Part shown: positions 36,887-48,526 of the stretch, in pieces | Layout of the letters: each line of letters starts with the position of its first letter | Numbering within the stretch: position 1 is the stretch's first letter | Source of the DNA: Cephalopachus bancanus | Taxonomy: Eukaryota; Chordata; Mammalia; Primates; Tarsiidae | Direction of reading: 5' to 3' | Assembly (NCBI GenBank): GCA_027257055.1 | Contig: JAPVLO010000179.1 | Span: 1 to 64,000, forward strand | Length of the DNA: 64,000 nucleotides | The notes under the pieces: model-generated | Told to the model about the DNA's origin: nothing | Database searches by the model: none | What the model saw: only the letters and a program-made list of their open reading frames with translations | Position numbers and translations under genes: made by a program

Positions 36887-37007
36887 TGGGGTTTACTTCT
36901 TTCTCCTAATAAAGGAGTTCAAGAGTGCAGATTCAGCTCATCGCATTCATTTAAACAGGGCATTTTGGCGTCCTCAAACTGATCAGAACCAGCAAGAAGC
37001 TTTGGGA
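36887..37007 (+). repeat. Inverted repeat, left arm
   Basis: Runs from CTGGGGTTTACTTCTTTCTC through AATAAAGGAGTTCAAGAGTG and GCATTCATTTAAACAGGGCA to CTCAAACTGATCAGAACCAG. It pairs with the right arm at 37,918-38,056 at roughly 90% by eye over ~105 bp. Confidence 0.93.
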
Positions 37008-37917
37008 AGCAGAAATATCTGGATTTGAAAAATGATTGACTCACGTTGTTTTTCCAATCCATTTTATGTATCCATTATCATCAGGAGAAACCAGCCTACG
37101 TGAAAAATAATTTTCTCCTCCCCACCACCCCATTTTCAGATGTTTATTTTTCTTGTTATTTAGAAATCGAAGTGAGAACAGGAACAGGAGAGTCTCTGAT
37201 AAAGACCCGGGAGTCAGGAAATCTGCACAGGGGAAGGGCCTCCTTCCCTGACTCTGTGTGGGTGGGTGGGGGGGTGGGGGGTTCAGAGTGGGTTCTGCTG
37301 TTTGAATTTCATCCTGGGAATTGCTGAACACCTGCACCGCTTGAACTTCATGCAAGATTCCCAATAAGTAAGAGGCTGTGTTCTTTCCAGAGGTCAGACT
37401 GGTTCCTTGGAGTCCTGGAGTATGAAGAGGTTAGCACCCAGCCCCTGGCCCCAGGCATGGCCCAGGCTGTGCGGGGGCCTGTGGAATGAGCCCCTGGATC
37501 CACCCTCCACACTTGTGCTGCCGGGTCCCTGAAGGAAACCTGGCCTGCCTATTTGGAGCAGTTCACAAAAGGGAGCATGGTAAACACTCTGACACACAGG
37601 GGCTTGCTTTAATTCATTAACAGCTGCCTCTAAATGATTACACTCGGATGCTTCCTGCCCCCCATCCTGGGAGCACGGGGCCCTGCCAGAGGTGCTGAAC
37701 TCCATGTGACCGGCAACATCAAGGACAGTCCAAGTCAGGGATGGAGTAGAGGCCCCGTGACTGCGGCAGGAGGCAGCGAGTCACAGGAAAGCTGTGAAAT
37801 GCAGTCGTTTCACAGTCTGTAAACATAGCAACAGAGGACAGCCATTGGCTAGCCGTTCGTGTGATTAAAATACATTCTGCTGAAAAATCACGCTCACAGA
37901 ATTTTAAAACCAAGGCT
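37008..37917. other. Spacer between the inverted arms
   Basis: About 910 bp of apparently unique sequence. It includes a G-run (GGGTGGGTGGGGGGGTGGGGGG near 37,259-37,282 in parts) and no gene. Confidence 0.5.
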
Positions 37918-38056
37918 TGGAGTTTCTTGCTGGTGTTCTTATTGGTTCTGATTAGTTTGAGGACGCCGAATGCCCTGTTTAAATGAATGCAATGAGCCTA
38001 ATCTGCACTCTTGAACTCCTTTATTAGCAAAAAGAAGTAAACCCCAGATAGGAGAA
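37918..38056 (-). repeat. Inverted repeat, right arm
   Basis: Reverse complement of the left arm, with an ~11-bp insertion (ATAAGAACACC on the left-arm sense) after CAGAACCA. Confidence 0.93.
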
Positions 38057-38440
38057 GGCACAAACAGCAGGATTATCTGTCTAAAAATCTTACGGCTTGG
38101 TGTAAGATCTTCTGTGGAAACTGTTAGAGCTTGAGACCTGAACTGATGTCAGGGTTCACCCAAAACGTGACTAGACCAGCAGCAGAGGGAGCTTTCAGTG
38201 AGAGAGGCAGCGTTTTGCCTTCATGATGTGTCAGGAACTGTGGTATCTAGACACTCACACGAACCCATTTTCTGAGCACTGATCATCAAGGTGCTGCACA
38301 CTTATGAGGCTCCGTTTTCTGAGAAGTCTCATCTTCCCGAAGCACTGGGGCCTCTCCTTTGCGCTCCCGTGGACCTTCCATCCTGGCCCCTCTCATGAGG
38401 CTGTCATGGTCACATCACTCTCTCCCTTTCCACCTAAATT
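38057..38440. other. Unique intergenic DNA
   Basis: No gene or repeat recognised. Confidence 0.45.
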
Positions 38441-39790
38441 GTTGAGGAAAAGTACGTCTGGTCATGTCTCTCTTTCTTAAGTTTAATTCTTGTACCTTTT
38501 TGAAAAAGTGATATTTTCTCATGGCTCAAAATTCCAAGATTCAAAAGAGCACCCAGTGAAAGACTGTCCTGAGCCCTGTTCCTCAGCCCTCATTCACGCT
38601 CCCTAGAGGCAGCCAGGGTCTTAATTTTCTTGCGAGTTCTTCCAGGTATCTTATTTGCATACAAGCAAACATGCCATGCGTTTTCTCTTTTTAAAACAAA
38701 TAATAGACCATATGTATCCATAGTTCTGCATTTGCTTTTTCTGTGTCAGTCCAAGGGCCCCATCAGTCCATTGCATTCCATCATAAGAATGTCCTCTAAT
38801 TTAATCAGCCACCACTGTTGGACATTTAAGTCCAAAATGTTGCCATAATGATACTGTAGTGGATCATTTCTCACACATGTAAGTCATATCTTTGGATCAA
38901 CTCCTAGCAGTAAATAGCTGGGTCAGTGCACATGCACCAAATGTACCCCGCTCCCCACAGAAGTGGAAAATCCCATTCCCACAAGGGCTAAGTAATTGCA
39001 TTCCTACAACCGCCCGAAGTTATGTTATGCCTCTTTTTGAATGTCAATTTGATAAATAAAAATGCTGATCATTGTCAATTTTAAAGATGAAAAATGGCAT
39101 GTTCATGTTTTTATTTTATGTTCATATTCTAATTTGCATTTCTCATATTCTGAGACAGGTCAAGAATCTTCCTATGTGTTTAATGGCTGTTGACATTACC
39201 TGTTTCGTGACTAGTCTATTTGTATGCTTCAGCCATTTTTTTTAAATCTGGTTTTTCTTTATCTTACTGACTTTTCGAGAAAAAATTTCACAATTTCTTA
39301 CTTACGTTTTTCCTTGTTTATGGTGTTTTTTTATCCCTGAATTTAAATTTTAGTTTTGTAGTAAAGTGCATCAATTTTCTTTTTACAGGCTTTTAGAATG
39401 TTTTAAATTGTAGTTAGAAAGGCCTTTTCCACACTGATACTTAAAAAGTCTCTTTTTGGGGTACTGTTGTGGTTTAAATTTTTGGCATTTAAGTGTTTGA
39501 TTGCTGTGGAATTTATTTTGGTACAAGATGTAAAGGCATGATTTCAGCTTTATTCTCTTTCAGATGGTTACCCAGTTGTTCCATGTTTATTTGATTATGG
39601 TTTCCCATGGATGTGCAATACCACTTTTATACTTCATGCTTTGTGAATTTGAAACTATTTCTAGACTTATCTCTACCATGGATATGTCTGTTTATATGCC
39701 AATACCACACTGACTTAATTACCGTAGCATTTATAACATATTTTAATATCCCTTGCCTGATTTTAAATGCATTTCATAAGCCGTTTAGTA
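38441..39790 (-). mobile_element. Old L1 (L1MB/MC-like) 3' part
   Basis: Antisense L1 3'UTR and ORF2 C-terminal wording in order: 'gttggacatttaagtccaaa', 'ggatcaactcctagcagtaa', 'aatttgcatttctcatattc', 'ccaataccacactgacttaa'. Strongly diverged, no ORF. Confidence 0.8.
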
Positions 39791-40322
39791 TCAGTTGGTG
39801 TTCTTTTGGATGTAAATGACAGAAATAGATTCTTTAGCAAGAAAAAACATTTAAGTGAAAGGTTGTTGGGGTAGCTCTCAGAATCAAATCACATTGGCAG
39901 CGGCAGGCAGGAGATCAACTCCAGAGATTTATTCTCCAGTGTGGTATCAGTAATGTGACTGGGTTTCTGGGTAACTGTCTTCAAATCAAATTCTTGAGAT
40001 AGAGATGAGCTGTCCTGGCCTGGGTCAGGTGTCTTGACCCCAGGATCAATTAGCTGTGACTGGGATGCAGGATTATTGCAACACTGAAGTGGCCCCTGAG
40101 AGGTCACAGTGAAGAGGAAGTTACTCCCCAGTTAATGCCTACTATACATTTGGATTCTTGACACCATCCTTCTCTGAATCCTTAACACTGCTAATATGTA
40201 TGTGATTATATTGAAAAGTAAATCTCCAGATATTTGTCTCCAGCATTTCAGCAGACTAGGTTGACTGGAAAAAATTCCAGATAAAAAATAATGAGGAATT
40301 CTAACAAAATATAACCACATCT
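39791..40322. other. Unique intergenic DNA
   Basis: No gene or repeat recognised with confidence. Confidence 0.45.
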
Positions 40323-40621
40323 TTTTTTTTTTTTTTTTTGAGTTGGAGTCTCACTCCTTCGCTCAGGCTGGAGTGCAGTGGTACGCACACTAACAGCCAC
40401 TCCAGCGTCGACCTTCTGGGCTCCAGCGATCCTTCCGCCTCAGCCTCCCGAGTAGCCAGAACTACAGACACATGCTACCACGCCCGGCTATTTTTATTTT
40501 ATAGTAGAGACGAGGGCTTGCCAAGTTGGCCAGGCTGGTCTTGAACCCATGGGCTCAGGCAATCCACTTGCCTCGGCCTCCCAAAGTGCTGGGATTACAG
40601 GCTGAGCCACCGAGCCTGGCC
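40323..40621 (-). mobile_element. Alu
   Basis: Antisense dimer, ~18-T tail. The left arm contains ACGCACACTAACAGCCACTC like the 10.3 and 19.5 kb copies, suggesting a shared subfamily. Confidence 0.95.
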
Positions 40622-40975
40622 ATATTCACACCTTTTAAAAAATGTATGGCTTGGCTTGTAAAGAATTAGGGAAATTCCTCAGAATAGAAATAAAAAAGAA
40701 GTCTGATGCTGAAGCTAAAAGGCAGATTGACACTGTTGGTCCTCTGCCCTGGGGGCGTGAATGGACTGCAGTAGCCAAGACATATTGCTTTAATGGGGCA
40801 AAAAGAAGATGGAAGATGAGGGGTAAACCTAGGAAAGGCAGACGTTGTACTTTTGAGGCCCTCTCTCACCTTCCATGAAGTTGGGATTCTCAGAAGGCCA
40901 CATTCTTTGCAAAAGGGTAGAAGATACTCTCCTTCTAATAATGGTAGAACAAATGGCAAAAGAACAATTGTATTG
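40622..40975. other. Unassigned intergenic stretch
   Basis: Purine-rich open frames on both strands (78-97 codons) without recognisable similarity. Confidence 0.4.
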
Positions 40976-41143
40976 GAGCAAGGTGCAATGGCTCACACCT
41001 GTAACCCTAGTAATTTGGGAGACTGAGGCAGGAGGAACACTAAAGGACAAGAATTCGAGGCTGCAGCGAGCTATGACTGTGACTGTGCCACTGCACGCTC
41101 CAGCCTGGGCAACAGAACAAGACCCAGTCCCTAAAATAATAAT
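40976..41143 (+). mobile_element. Alu-like monomer (old)
   Basis: Alu head ('aatggctcacacctgtaacc') joined to an Alu 3' end ('ccactgcacgctccagcctg') over only ~165 bp, as in a fossil monomer or an internally deleted Alu. Confidence 0.75.
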
Positions 41144-41279
41144 CATTGGGTTGGTCTGGCTCTGGATGGGGCAGATATCTCCCTGAAAGTCTATGATCAT
41201 GAAAGCTCATGCCTTCATGGTATTCTGGAGTTCATGTGTGATTTATACTTACTCTTGTAAACTGAGAAATTAACATCAA

Positions 41280-41575
41280 GGGTTTCTGGGTTGGTAACCC
41301 CCTGGAGCAGCAACTGCAAAAGCAAATAGAAATCCTCTCAGAAAGTATCCACAGCCCATGTCTCCCAGGGATGACACAGACAAAGCCCCCCTGGACTCAA
41401 GCTGACACCTCACAGTATCGAATGTACGGAAATAGGCCACCACGTGCAAACTCGAAACAAAAAGTTTAACTATTGGAACTATATACATCAGAACGCTACT
41501 CTGGCCAAAGCTTTCGCTACCACAAAAGCACTGCTGGGTATTATTACTGCATCGCTGGTTGTCTACTTCACTTGA
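41280..41575 (+). pseudogene. Unidentified coding-like relic
   Basis: Two overlapping open frames. One starts in LEQQLQKQIEILSES and ends RPPRANSKQKV; the other carries FNYWNYIHQNATLAK followed by a hydrophobic run (ALLGIITASLVVYF) and a stop. Composition is more protein-like than its surroundings. I do not recognise the family. It may be a decayed retrocopy or chance. Confidence 0.2.
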
Positions 41576-42122
41576 CTACCAACTCATAAACACTCACACA
41601 TCATGCCGAGAGATCCTCAGAATAAAACTGTCCTGCTGATAAATCACTCAGAAGTGCCCACATTTTCCCATCAGTAATTTTCTGTGCCCTACAACTAGTC
41701 TAGACACTGATTCTACCAATATGTGCTTTATTCCTCAAATGTAAGAGGCATGAATTTTAAAAGTTTAATTACCAATACCCTAATTTGTCCTCTTAAAAAA
41801 CCAAAATTTGAAGAACTTACTACCAATATCCTGAAGAAAATCGCAGCATCAATCCAGTGGACAAAGCCACTTAAATAAGCGGCAACATTTAAAATAGTTA
41901 AGAAAATACAGAACATGATCTTGGACTTTATCCAAAGGCAGAGAATACCTGACTAGACTCACATCAAATGGAAGGATAATTAAAATTAATTGCATCTGTT
42001 CTACACTGAGGACTTAATCTTTTTGTTCTGGGTTCTCTGCAGCTCAAGTATTAGACCTGATAGAGTTCTTAAATTTTTTGGCTGCCTAACTTTAATACCT
42101 AGTATGCATCTGGATAAAGAAT
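41576..42122. other. AT-rich unassigned stretch
   Basis: No gene; could be an old repeat beyond recognition. Confidence 0.35.
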
Positions 42123-42376
42123 ATTTTTTTTTGAGTTGGAGTCTCACTCTGTCACCCAGACTGGAGTGCAGTGGCCACTCCCGGCGACCGCAGCCTCGAC
42201 CTGCTGGGCTCCGGCGATCCTTCTGCCTCAGCCTTCCAAATAACTGGAACTACAGGCACGCGCTACCATGCCCGGTTAGTTTGTTTTTGTTTTTGTTTTT
42301 GTAGAGATGAGCTCTCCCCAAGTTGCCTAGGCAGGTCTCAAATCCATGGGCTCAGGCAATTCACTCACCTCAAGAA
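42123..42376 (-). mobile_element. Alu, head missing
   Basis: Antisense. It stops at 'caattcactcacctcaagaa', so ~45 bp of the Alu 5' end is absent. Confidence 0.92.
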
Positions 42377-42709
42377 AATTTTTTAAAAATAGCAAATTAT
42401 TACTTCATTACTCCTTTATGAATTATGAATAGCTCAAAATAACAGTATAACATATAGCAATTGAGGAATAAGTCATTATTTATGGATGATAATTTATAAT
42501 GCCCTTTATGAAAACTCAAAATACATTTTGCAATCTTCAGAAAACATGTCATATTTGAGATTCAAATTGGCCTTCATAGATGTCTTTTTCATACTTTAGC
42601 TAAAGGAATACTTGACTGATTTACTAGATTACATTAGTAATAATTTTTTTAACAGGTCAGGCCAGAAGAAAAGATTAATTGCCAGGCCTCAAACAAAAGA
42701 TACAGTGCC
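42377..42709. other. AT-rich unassigned stretch
   Basis: No gene or repeat recognised. Confidence 0.4.
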
Positions 42710-43002
42710 GGCCGGGCTCGGTGGCTCAGCCTGTAATCCCGTGCCTTTGGGAGGCTGAGGTGAGTGGATTGCCTGAGCCCGCAGGTTCGAGACCCGCCTG
42801 GGCAGCGAGACCTCATCTCTACAATAAATAAAAAAATCAGCCGGGCGTGGTAGCGCACGCCTATAATTCTGGCTACTTGGAAGGCTGAGGTGGAAGGATC
42901 GCCGGAGCCCAGCAGGTCGAGGCTGTGGTGGCTGGAAGCAGCCACTGCACTCCAGTCTGGGCAACAGAGTGAGACTCCAACTCAAAAAAAAAAAAAAAAA
43001 AA
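42710..43002 (+). mobile_element. Alu (young local subfamily)
   Basis: Near-consensus, ~24-A tail. Target duplication AAAAGATACAGTGCC at 42,695 and 43,003. The following old Alu begins right after the duplication. Confidence 0.97.
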
Positions 43003-43017
43003 AAAAGATACAGTGCC

Positions 43018-43318
43018 ATGGGTGCCATGGCTCACGCCTGCTAATCCTAGCACTTTGGGAGGCCCAGGTAGGTGGATTGCTTGAGCCCAGGAGTTTGAGA
43101 CCAGCCTGGTTAACATGGTGATACTTTGTCTCTACAAAAACTAAAAATAAAATAAATTAGCTGGACCTGATGGCTCACATCTGTAGTTCCAGCTACTCAT
43201 GAGGCTAAGGTGGAAGGATCACCTGAGCCCAGGAGTTCCATGCTGCCATGAGCCGTGATCATTGTGATTGTGTCACTGCACTCCTGCACTCCAGCTTGGG
43301 CAACAGAGACCCCATTGA
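43018..43318 (+). mobile_element. Alu (old)
   Basis: Anthropoid-like older head ('gctcacgcctgctaatccta'). The young Alu at 42,710 inserted at or next to its 5' end. Confidence 0.93.
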
Positions 43319-43378
43319 AAAGAAAGGAGGAAAGGTGGGGTGGGGTGGGGGGACAGAAAGCAAAAGAAAGAGAAAGAA
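43319..43378 (+). repeat. Purine-rich (GAAA)n/(GGGGT)n tract
   Basis: 'ggtggggtggggtggggg' then 'aaagcaaaagaaagagaaag', grown from the tail of the preceding Alu. Confidence 0.85.
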
Positions 43379-43485
43379 AGGTACGTAGATATGTTTTTTA
43401 ACATATGGATTTTTTTAAAATGTGGATTTCTGGTTGTTCTAAAGTCTGGCTTGTATAGAAGTGAGTTTCTTAAGAGAACACTTAA

Positions 43486-43764
43486 GCCAGGCTCGGTGGC
43501 TCAGCCTGTAATCCCGCGCCTTTGGGAGGCTGAGGTGAGTGGATTGCCTGAGCCCGCAGGTTCGAGACCTGCCTGGGCAGCGAGACCTCATCTCTACAAT
43601 AAATTTTTTAAAAATCACCCGGGCGTGGTAGCACATGCCTGTAATTCTGGCTACTCGAAGGCTGAGGCAGAAGGATTGCCGGAGCCCAGCAGGTCGAGGC
43701 TGGGGTACACTCCAGTCTGGGCGACAGAGTGAGACTCCAACTCAAAAAAAAAAAAAAAAAAAAA
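43486..43764 (+). mobile_element. Alu (young local subfamily)
   Basis: Target duplication GAGAACACTT at 43,474 and 43,768. The right-arm end lacks the 'gtggccgggagcggccactg' stretch. Confidence 0.96.
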
Positions 43765-44344
43765 AGAGAGAACACTTTTAATAGAGCTGAAACATTTTCT
43801 AAAGCATACCTAGAACGGACCTTTAGTTTTTACTTGTGCTTCCTCCTCAGCCATTTTTCTAGTCATCTCTGTATTTCCTTTGAGGACCCACTACTCCCTC
43901 AAGTTCATGTGACTTGGGAGGACTGACTCCCCACTGTGCCAGTGGGAGTCCTATCTGGGACCCCTGGAGTTATCTGTATAGTGATGATTTCTTCCTCTTG
44001 GATTGACATGTGTGCCCAGTGCGGTAGAGAGCCCCCTGAGAATGTGCCAGCACATAGTAGCACAGAGCTGCAAGCAAGAGAGTCCATTTCCTGTATTCGG
44101 CCATGCCTGAAGCCATGGCATCCCTCAACTTTTCAGGTATGTGAACTCTCTGTTTTGTTTTGTTTTTGCATGAGCTGATTTAAATTGGGTTTCTGCCACT
44201 TGCAACCAAACCTGCCCTATAAGAAATAATAAAGGGAATTATTTAGGCTGAAATTAAAGGACACTAAACAGTAACCAGATCTACATGAAGAAAGAAAGAA
44301 CACAGATAAAGATAGCTAAAGAGATAAATAAAAAAGACAGTATA
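43765..44344. other. Unique intergenic DNA
   Basis: No gene or repeat recognised. Confidence 0.45.
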
Positions 44345-44647
<303 letters not shown>

Positions 44648-45124
44648 TTAAAAAGACAGTAAAAATGTATTTTTTGTTTGTAACCCTTTTCCTCCATCTA
44701 TCTGATCTAAAAGACCACATAAATCAATACTTACAAATCTACGTGATAGGTATACAAAGATGTATGACAACAACTTCAAAAAAGAGAGGGTGGAAATGAA
44801 GATACATAGAAACAAAGTTATCTGCTGAAATTAAATTAGTATTACTCAAATCTAGACTGTTATGAATTAAGATGTTAATTGTAATCCCCAGGACAGCCTC
44901 TAAGAAAATAACTCATAAGACTATCTAGTAAAAGAGATGACAAGAGAATTAAAATGGTTCATGAGAAAATATGTATTTAATGCAAAAAAAGAAAGGATTA
45001 GTAATGGAGAAATTGAAGGAAATAAGACAAAAGACAAATAGCAAACAAATACCAAAATGGTAGATATAAAACCTTCCTTACTAGTAATTACATTAAATGT
45101 AAATGGATTAAAAACTGCAATTAA

Positions 45125-45416
45125 GCCGGGCTCGGTGGCTCAGCCTGTAATCCCGCGCCTTTGGGAGGCTGAGGTGAGTGGATTGCCTGAGCCCATGGGT
45201 TTGAGACCCGCCTGGGCAGTGAGACCTCATCTCTACAATAAATCAAAAAATCAGCCGGGCGTGGTAGCGCGCGCCTGTAGTTCCAGCTACTCGGAAGGCT
45301 GAGGTGGAAGGATCACCGGAGCCCAGTAGGTCGAGGCTGCGGTGGCCGGGAGCGGCCACTGCACTCCAGTCTGAGTGACAGAGGGAGACTTCAAACTCAA
45401 AAAAAAACAAACAAAA
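45125..45416 (+). mobile_element. Alu (young local subfamily)
   Basis: Target duplication AAAACTGCAATTAA at 45,111 and 45,417. Excellent representative of the local consensus. Confidence 0.97.
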
Positions 45417-45486
45417 AAAACTGCAATTAAAAGGCAGAGACTGGTAGTATGGATTAACTAGCAAAATTCAATCATTAAGACACACT

Positions 45487-45783
45487 TTATTTTTTATTTT
45501 TTGAGTTGGAGTCTCACTCTGTCACCCAGGCTAGAGTGCAGTGGCATGCTCACAGCCACCACAGCCTTGACCTGCTGGGTTCAGGAGATCCTTCCACCTC
45601 AGCTTTCCAAGTAGCCAGAACTACAAGCATGTGCCACCATGCCCAGCTAATTTTTTGATTTATTGCAGAGATGAGCTTTCACCAAGTTGTCCAAGCTGGT
45701 CTTGAACCCTGAGCTCAGGCCATCTTCTCACCTTGGCCTCCCAAAGTGGTGGGATTACAGGCTTGAGCCACTGCGCCCAGCAT
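45487..45783 (-). mobile_element. Alu
   Basis: Antisense dimer; flanks share (A)GACACACTTTA. In the same old L1, opposite orientation to the Alu 70 bp away, giving an inverted Alu pair. Confidence 0.95.
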
Positions 45784-46168
45784 AAGACACACTTTAGATT
45801 TAAAGATAAAAATAAGGTAAAAGTAAAAATTTTAAAAAGACATACCACACAAACAGTAAGCAAAAGATAACTGAAATAGCTATACTAATATCAAACAAAA
45901 TAGTTTTTAAGGCAAAAATTGCTACTAGAGACAAAGATATTTTATAATAATAAGGTCAATCCATCAAGAAGATATAAGAACTATATACCATATGTACCCA
46001 ACAAGAGCCCCTAAATACATTAAGCAAAAATGGACACAATTGAAGGGGAAAATCAACAATACAACAATAATCATTGAAAACTTCAATACCCAATTTTCAG
46101 TAATGTACAGAACAATTAGATCAATGATACTGACTAAATGTGTTAACATGATATAAGTCCCCTGGATC

Positions 46169-46478
46169 TGTGCTGTTCACTAGCCATATGCCATTAAGCA
46201 TTTGCTCTGTGGCTAGTCCAAATTACAATGTGTTGTAAAACACATGCCAGATTTTAAAATGTTAACACCAAGAGAAGAATGTAAAATATACCATCGATTT
46301 TTTTTATATGCATTATATGTTGAAATGCTAATTTGAATACATTAGTTTAAATAAAATATATTATTCAAATTAATTTTACCTGTTCCTTTTTATTTTTTAA
46401 TGTGGCTACCAGAAAATTTAAACTTCTACATATGATTCATATTTGTGACTTGCCTTATATTTCTATTGGACAGCACTA
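46169..46478. mobile_element. Non-autonomous DNA transposon relic (hAT-like)
   Basis: Ends form imperfect terminal inverted repeats: GTGCTGTTCACTAG at the left and, reversed, GTGCTGTCCAATAG at the right. AT-rich centre, ~310 bp, no ORF. Wording matches a common mammalian MER element, whose name I do not recall safely. Confidence 0.65.
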
Positions 46479-46582
46479 TTCTAGAGAGTGCTGTCCTGCA
46501 TGACTAATTCAGAAATGAGAGAGAAGAATCTGTGGTCCATTATTTTAATATGCAAAAATCTCATGGCAAGGCTCTCTCTCTC

Positions 46583-46880
46583 TCTTTTTTTTTTTTTTGT
46601 TTGAGTCAGAGTCTCACTTTGTCAACTAGGCTGGAGTGCAGTGGCATGCTCATGGCTACCACAGCCTCAACCTGATGGGCTCAGGTGATCCTTCCACTTC
46701 AGCCTTCTAAGTAACTGGAACCACAGGTGTGTACCACCATACCCAGCTATTTTTTTTTTAATTGTAGAGATGAGGTCTTGCCAAGTCACCCAGGCTGGTC
46801 TTGAACCCCTGGGCTCAGGCAATCCTCTCGCCACCACCTCCCAAAGCACTGGGATTAAAGGCTGAGTGACCAAGCCCAGC
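46583..46880 (-). mobile_element. Alu (old)
   Basis: Antisense dimer behind a CTCTCTCTC run; ends 'gagtgaccaagcccagct'. Confidence 0.93.
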
Positions 46881-47134
46881 TGGAGGTTAATTTTTAAAAT
46901 GAATGTTCTGAATGTAAAATGAATGTTTCTAAATAATCATTTCTGCAAAAATTACCCGCGAGGACACCAAAAAAATTTGCAGCAACAACTAGGTTGCTAA
47001 AAAATTCCCTTAGTTTTCTAAAAGTGGAATACCTGCAAATCGCCCATGCAAAAGTCAGGCACCAGGTTGAAGTGTGGCAATTCACAGTCCTGGAGATCCT
47101 CATCCCCTTAGTAGGGTAATGACTAAGGCCAAGA
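46881..47134. other. Unassigned stretch
   Basis: No gene. Left part AT-rich with a doubled AAAATGAATGTTCT-like unit. Confidence 0.4.
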
Positions 47135-47579
47135 TGTAGCGGGAAGACAGAGAGGTCGTGACACTGAGATTTTAGGAAGTGGCAATTTTATTTATGTAGG
47201 CAGACTTGGCGGGCTAATGCTCCCAGGCCGAGCATCCCAGAAAGGGAGGAAAGGGGTCTTATACCTTTGTTTAGGTAAGGGAGGGGAGTGTGTTGAGTGA
47301 TAACATATTTTCTTTGGAATTCACAAGGTTGTACTCAGCAAAATCAGATTTTCAAAGAACAAATGGTTTACAGGAAATGCAGGGCAAGTAGGGGCTATAA
47401 ACTGATAAGAGAGTTTGTGAATTCGTTACTCTTTTGCATTTCCATGAAAGCCATCAGTCCTTGGCTATTTGGTTTTTCTCCAACAAAGCTGGTCTGGCGG
47501 TTTTCAGAGCTTGCTGATTGATTTTCAAAAGAAATACTTTTAACCGCTAGCAGCCCCCTCTCTGTCACAAAGATGCTGC
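47135..47579 (-). repeat. Solo LTR of a class I endogenous retrovirus
   Basis: Bounded by TGTAGCGGGA...CTGTCACA (TG...CA ends) with a 4-bp direct repeat AAGA at 47,131-47,134 and 47,580-47,583. On the minus strand a TATAAG box lies near 47,260 and an AATAAA near 47,190, then the 3' end, the correct LTR order. No internal retroviral sequence flanks it, so it is a solo LTR unrelated to the LTRs at 48.5 and 54.5 kb. Confidence 0.7.
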
Positions 47580-48096
47580 TGAGTGATGCCCTGGGTCAAA
47601 GCTGAAGTTCTGAGCAGTCAGTGAAAGGGGTGAGGAATGGACAGAGGGTTAAGTGTCCCAGGCTGATGAAACAGCACTTATGGGGGTACTGACAGTGGCT
47701 CCTGAGGACTGCAACCTGGACTGCTGAGGTGTCCTGGGGGGTGAGCAGGCTAGGCAGCTGGGACTTCTCTGAGGGCACAAAGGAGCCACTGTTCAAAGTA
47801 GACATTTAGTAAGAGCCACCATCGTTCATCCCTCTGTAGAAGAGCATGTGCCTGTCGAGTGTGAGACACTGTAGGGTTCTGGGGAGCTGTGTTTAGGGCA
47901 GTGACAAACAAAAGCAGCAAGGGCCCTACCCTCATTGGCCTCATAACCTGGGAGCAGAATGAATGATAACAAGTATCATTATTTGGAGAATTATCTGTAT
48001 TAAAGAAATAAAATAGGGTAATGGAATGAGGGTGGGTTGGGAGGGGCTGCTACTTTAGAGTGATAGAGAAGACTTCTGTAAATGGGTGGTATTTGA
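47580..48096 (+). repeat. Unique DNA merging into an ancient L2/MIR-type repeat
   Basis: From about 47,855 the wording 'acactgtagggttctgggga ... gcaagggccctaccctcatt' and, after the next Alu, 'gagacctgaatcaaagcaag' fits a mammal-wide old repeat. It was split first by the Alu and then by the ERV. Confidence 0.5.
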
Positions 48097-48375
48097 TGGC
48101 CAGGTGTGATGGCTCATGCCTTTCAGCACTTTGGAAGGCCAAGGCAGGAGGTGTTCGAGACCAGCCTGGGCAACATATTCAGACCTCATCTCTATAAAAT
48201 AAAATAAAACTAACCAGGTATGAGGGTGTGCACCTGTAGCCCTCGCTACTTGGGAGGTTGAGGCAGAAAGATTGCTTCAGCCCAGGAGTTTAAGGCTATA
48301 GTAAGCTGTGATGGTGCCACTGTACTTCAGTCTGGGCAAGAGAGTGAGACCCCCGACTCAAAAATAAAATAAAGA
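48097..48375 (+). mobile_element. Alu (old)
   Basis: Target duplication GGTGGTATTTGA at 48,085 and 48,376. A short deletion lies in the head ('catgcctttcagcactttgg'). Confidence 0.94.
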
Positions 48376-48526
48376 GGTGGTATTTGAGACCTGAATCAAA
48401 GCAAGCAGCCACAATCTGCATAAGAAGCAGACCCAGCAAGGGAAATAACCCCTGCAAAAGCTCCTGGGACCAAGAGGCCACCTGCTGAGGGAGCAAGGCC
48501 AAGATGATGAGAAGGCGGCTAAGGCC

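Larger units (their letters stand above)
44650..46140 (+). mobile_element. Old plus-strand L1, ORF1 to ORF2 start region
   Basis: Sense L1 wording: 'agtaattacattaaatgtaa' and 'atggattaaaaactgcaatt' continue, after two Alus, with 'gacacactttagatttaaag' and 'atgtacccaacaagagcccc'. Decayed. Confidence 0.75.
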
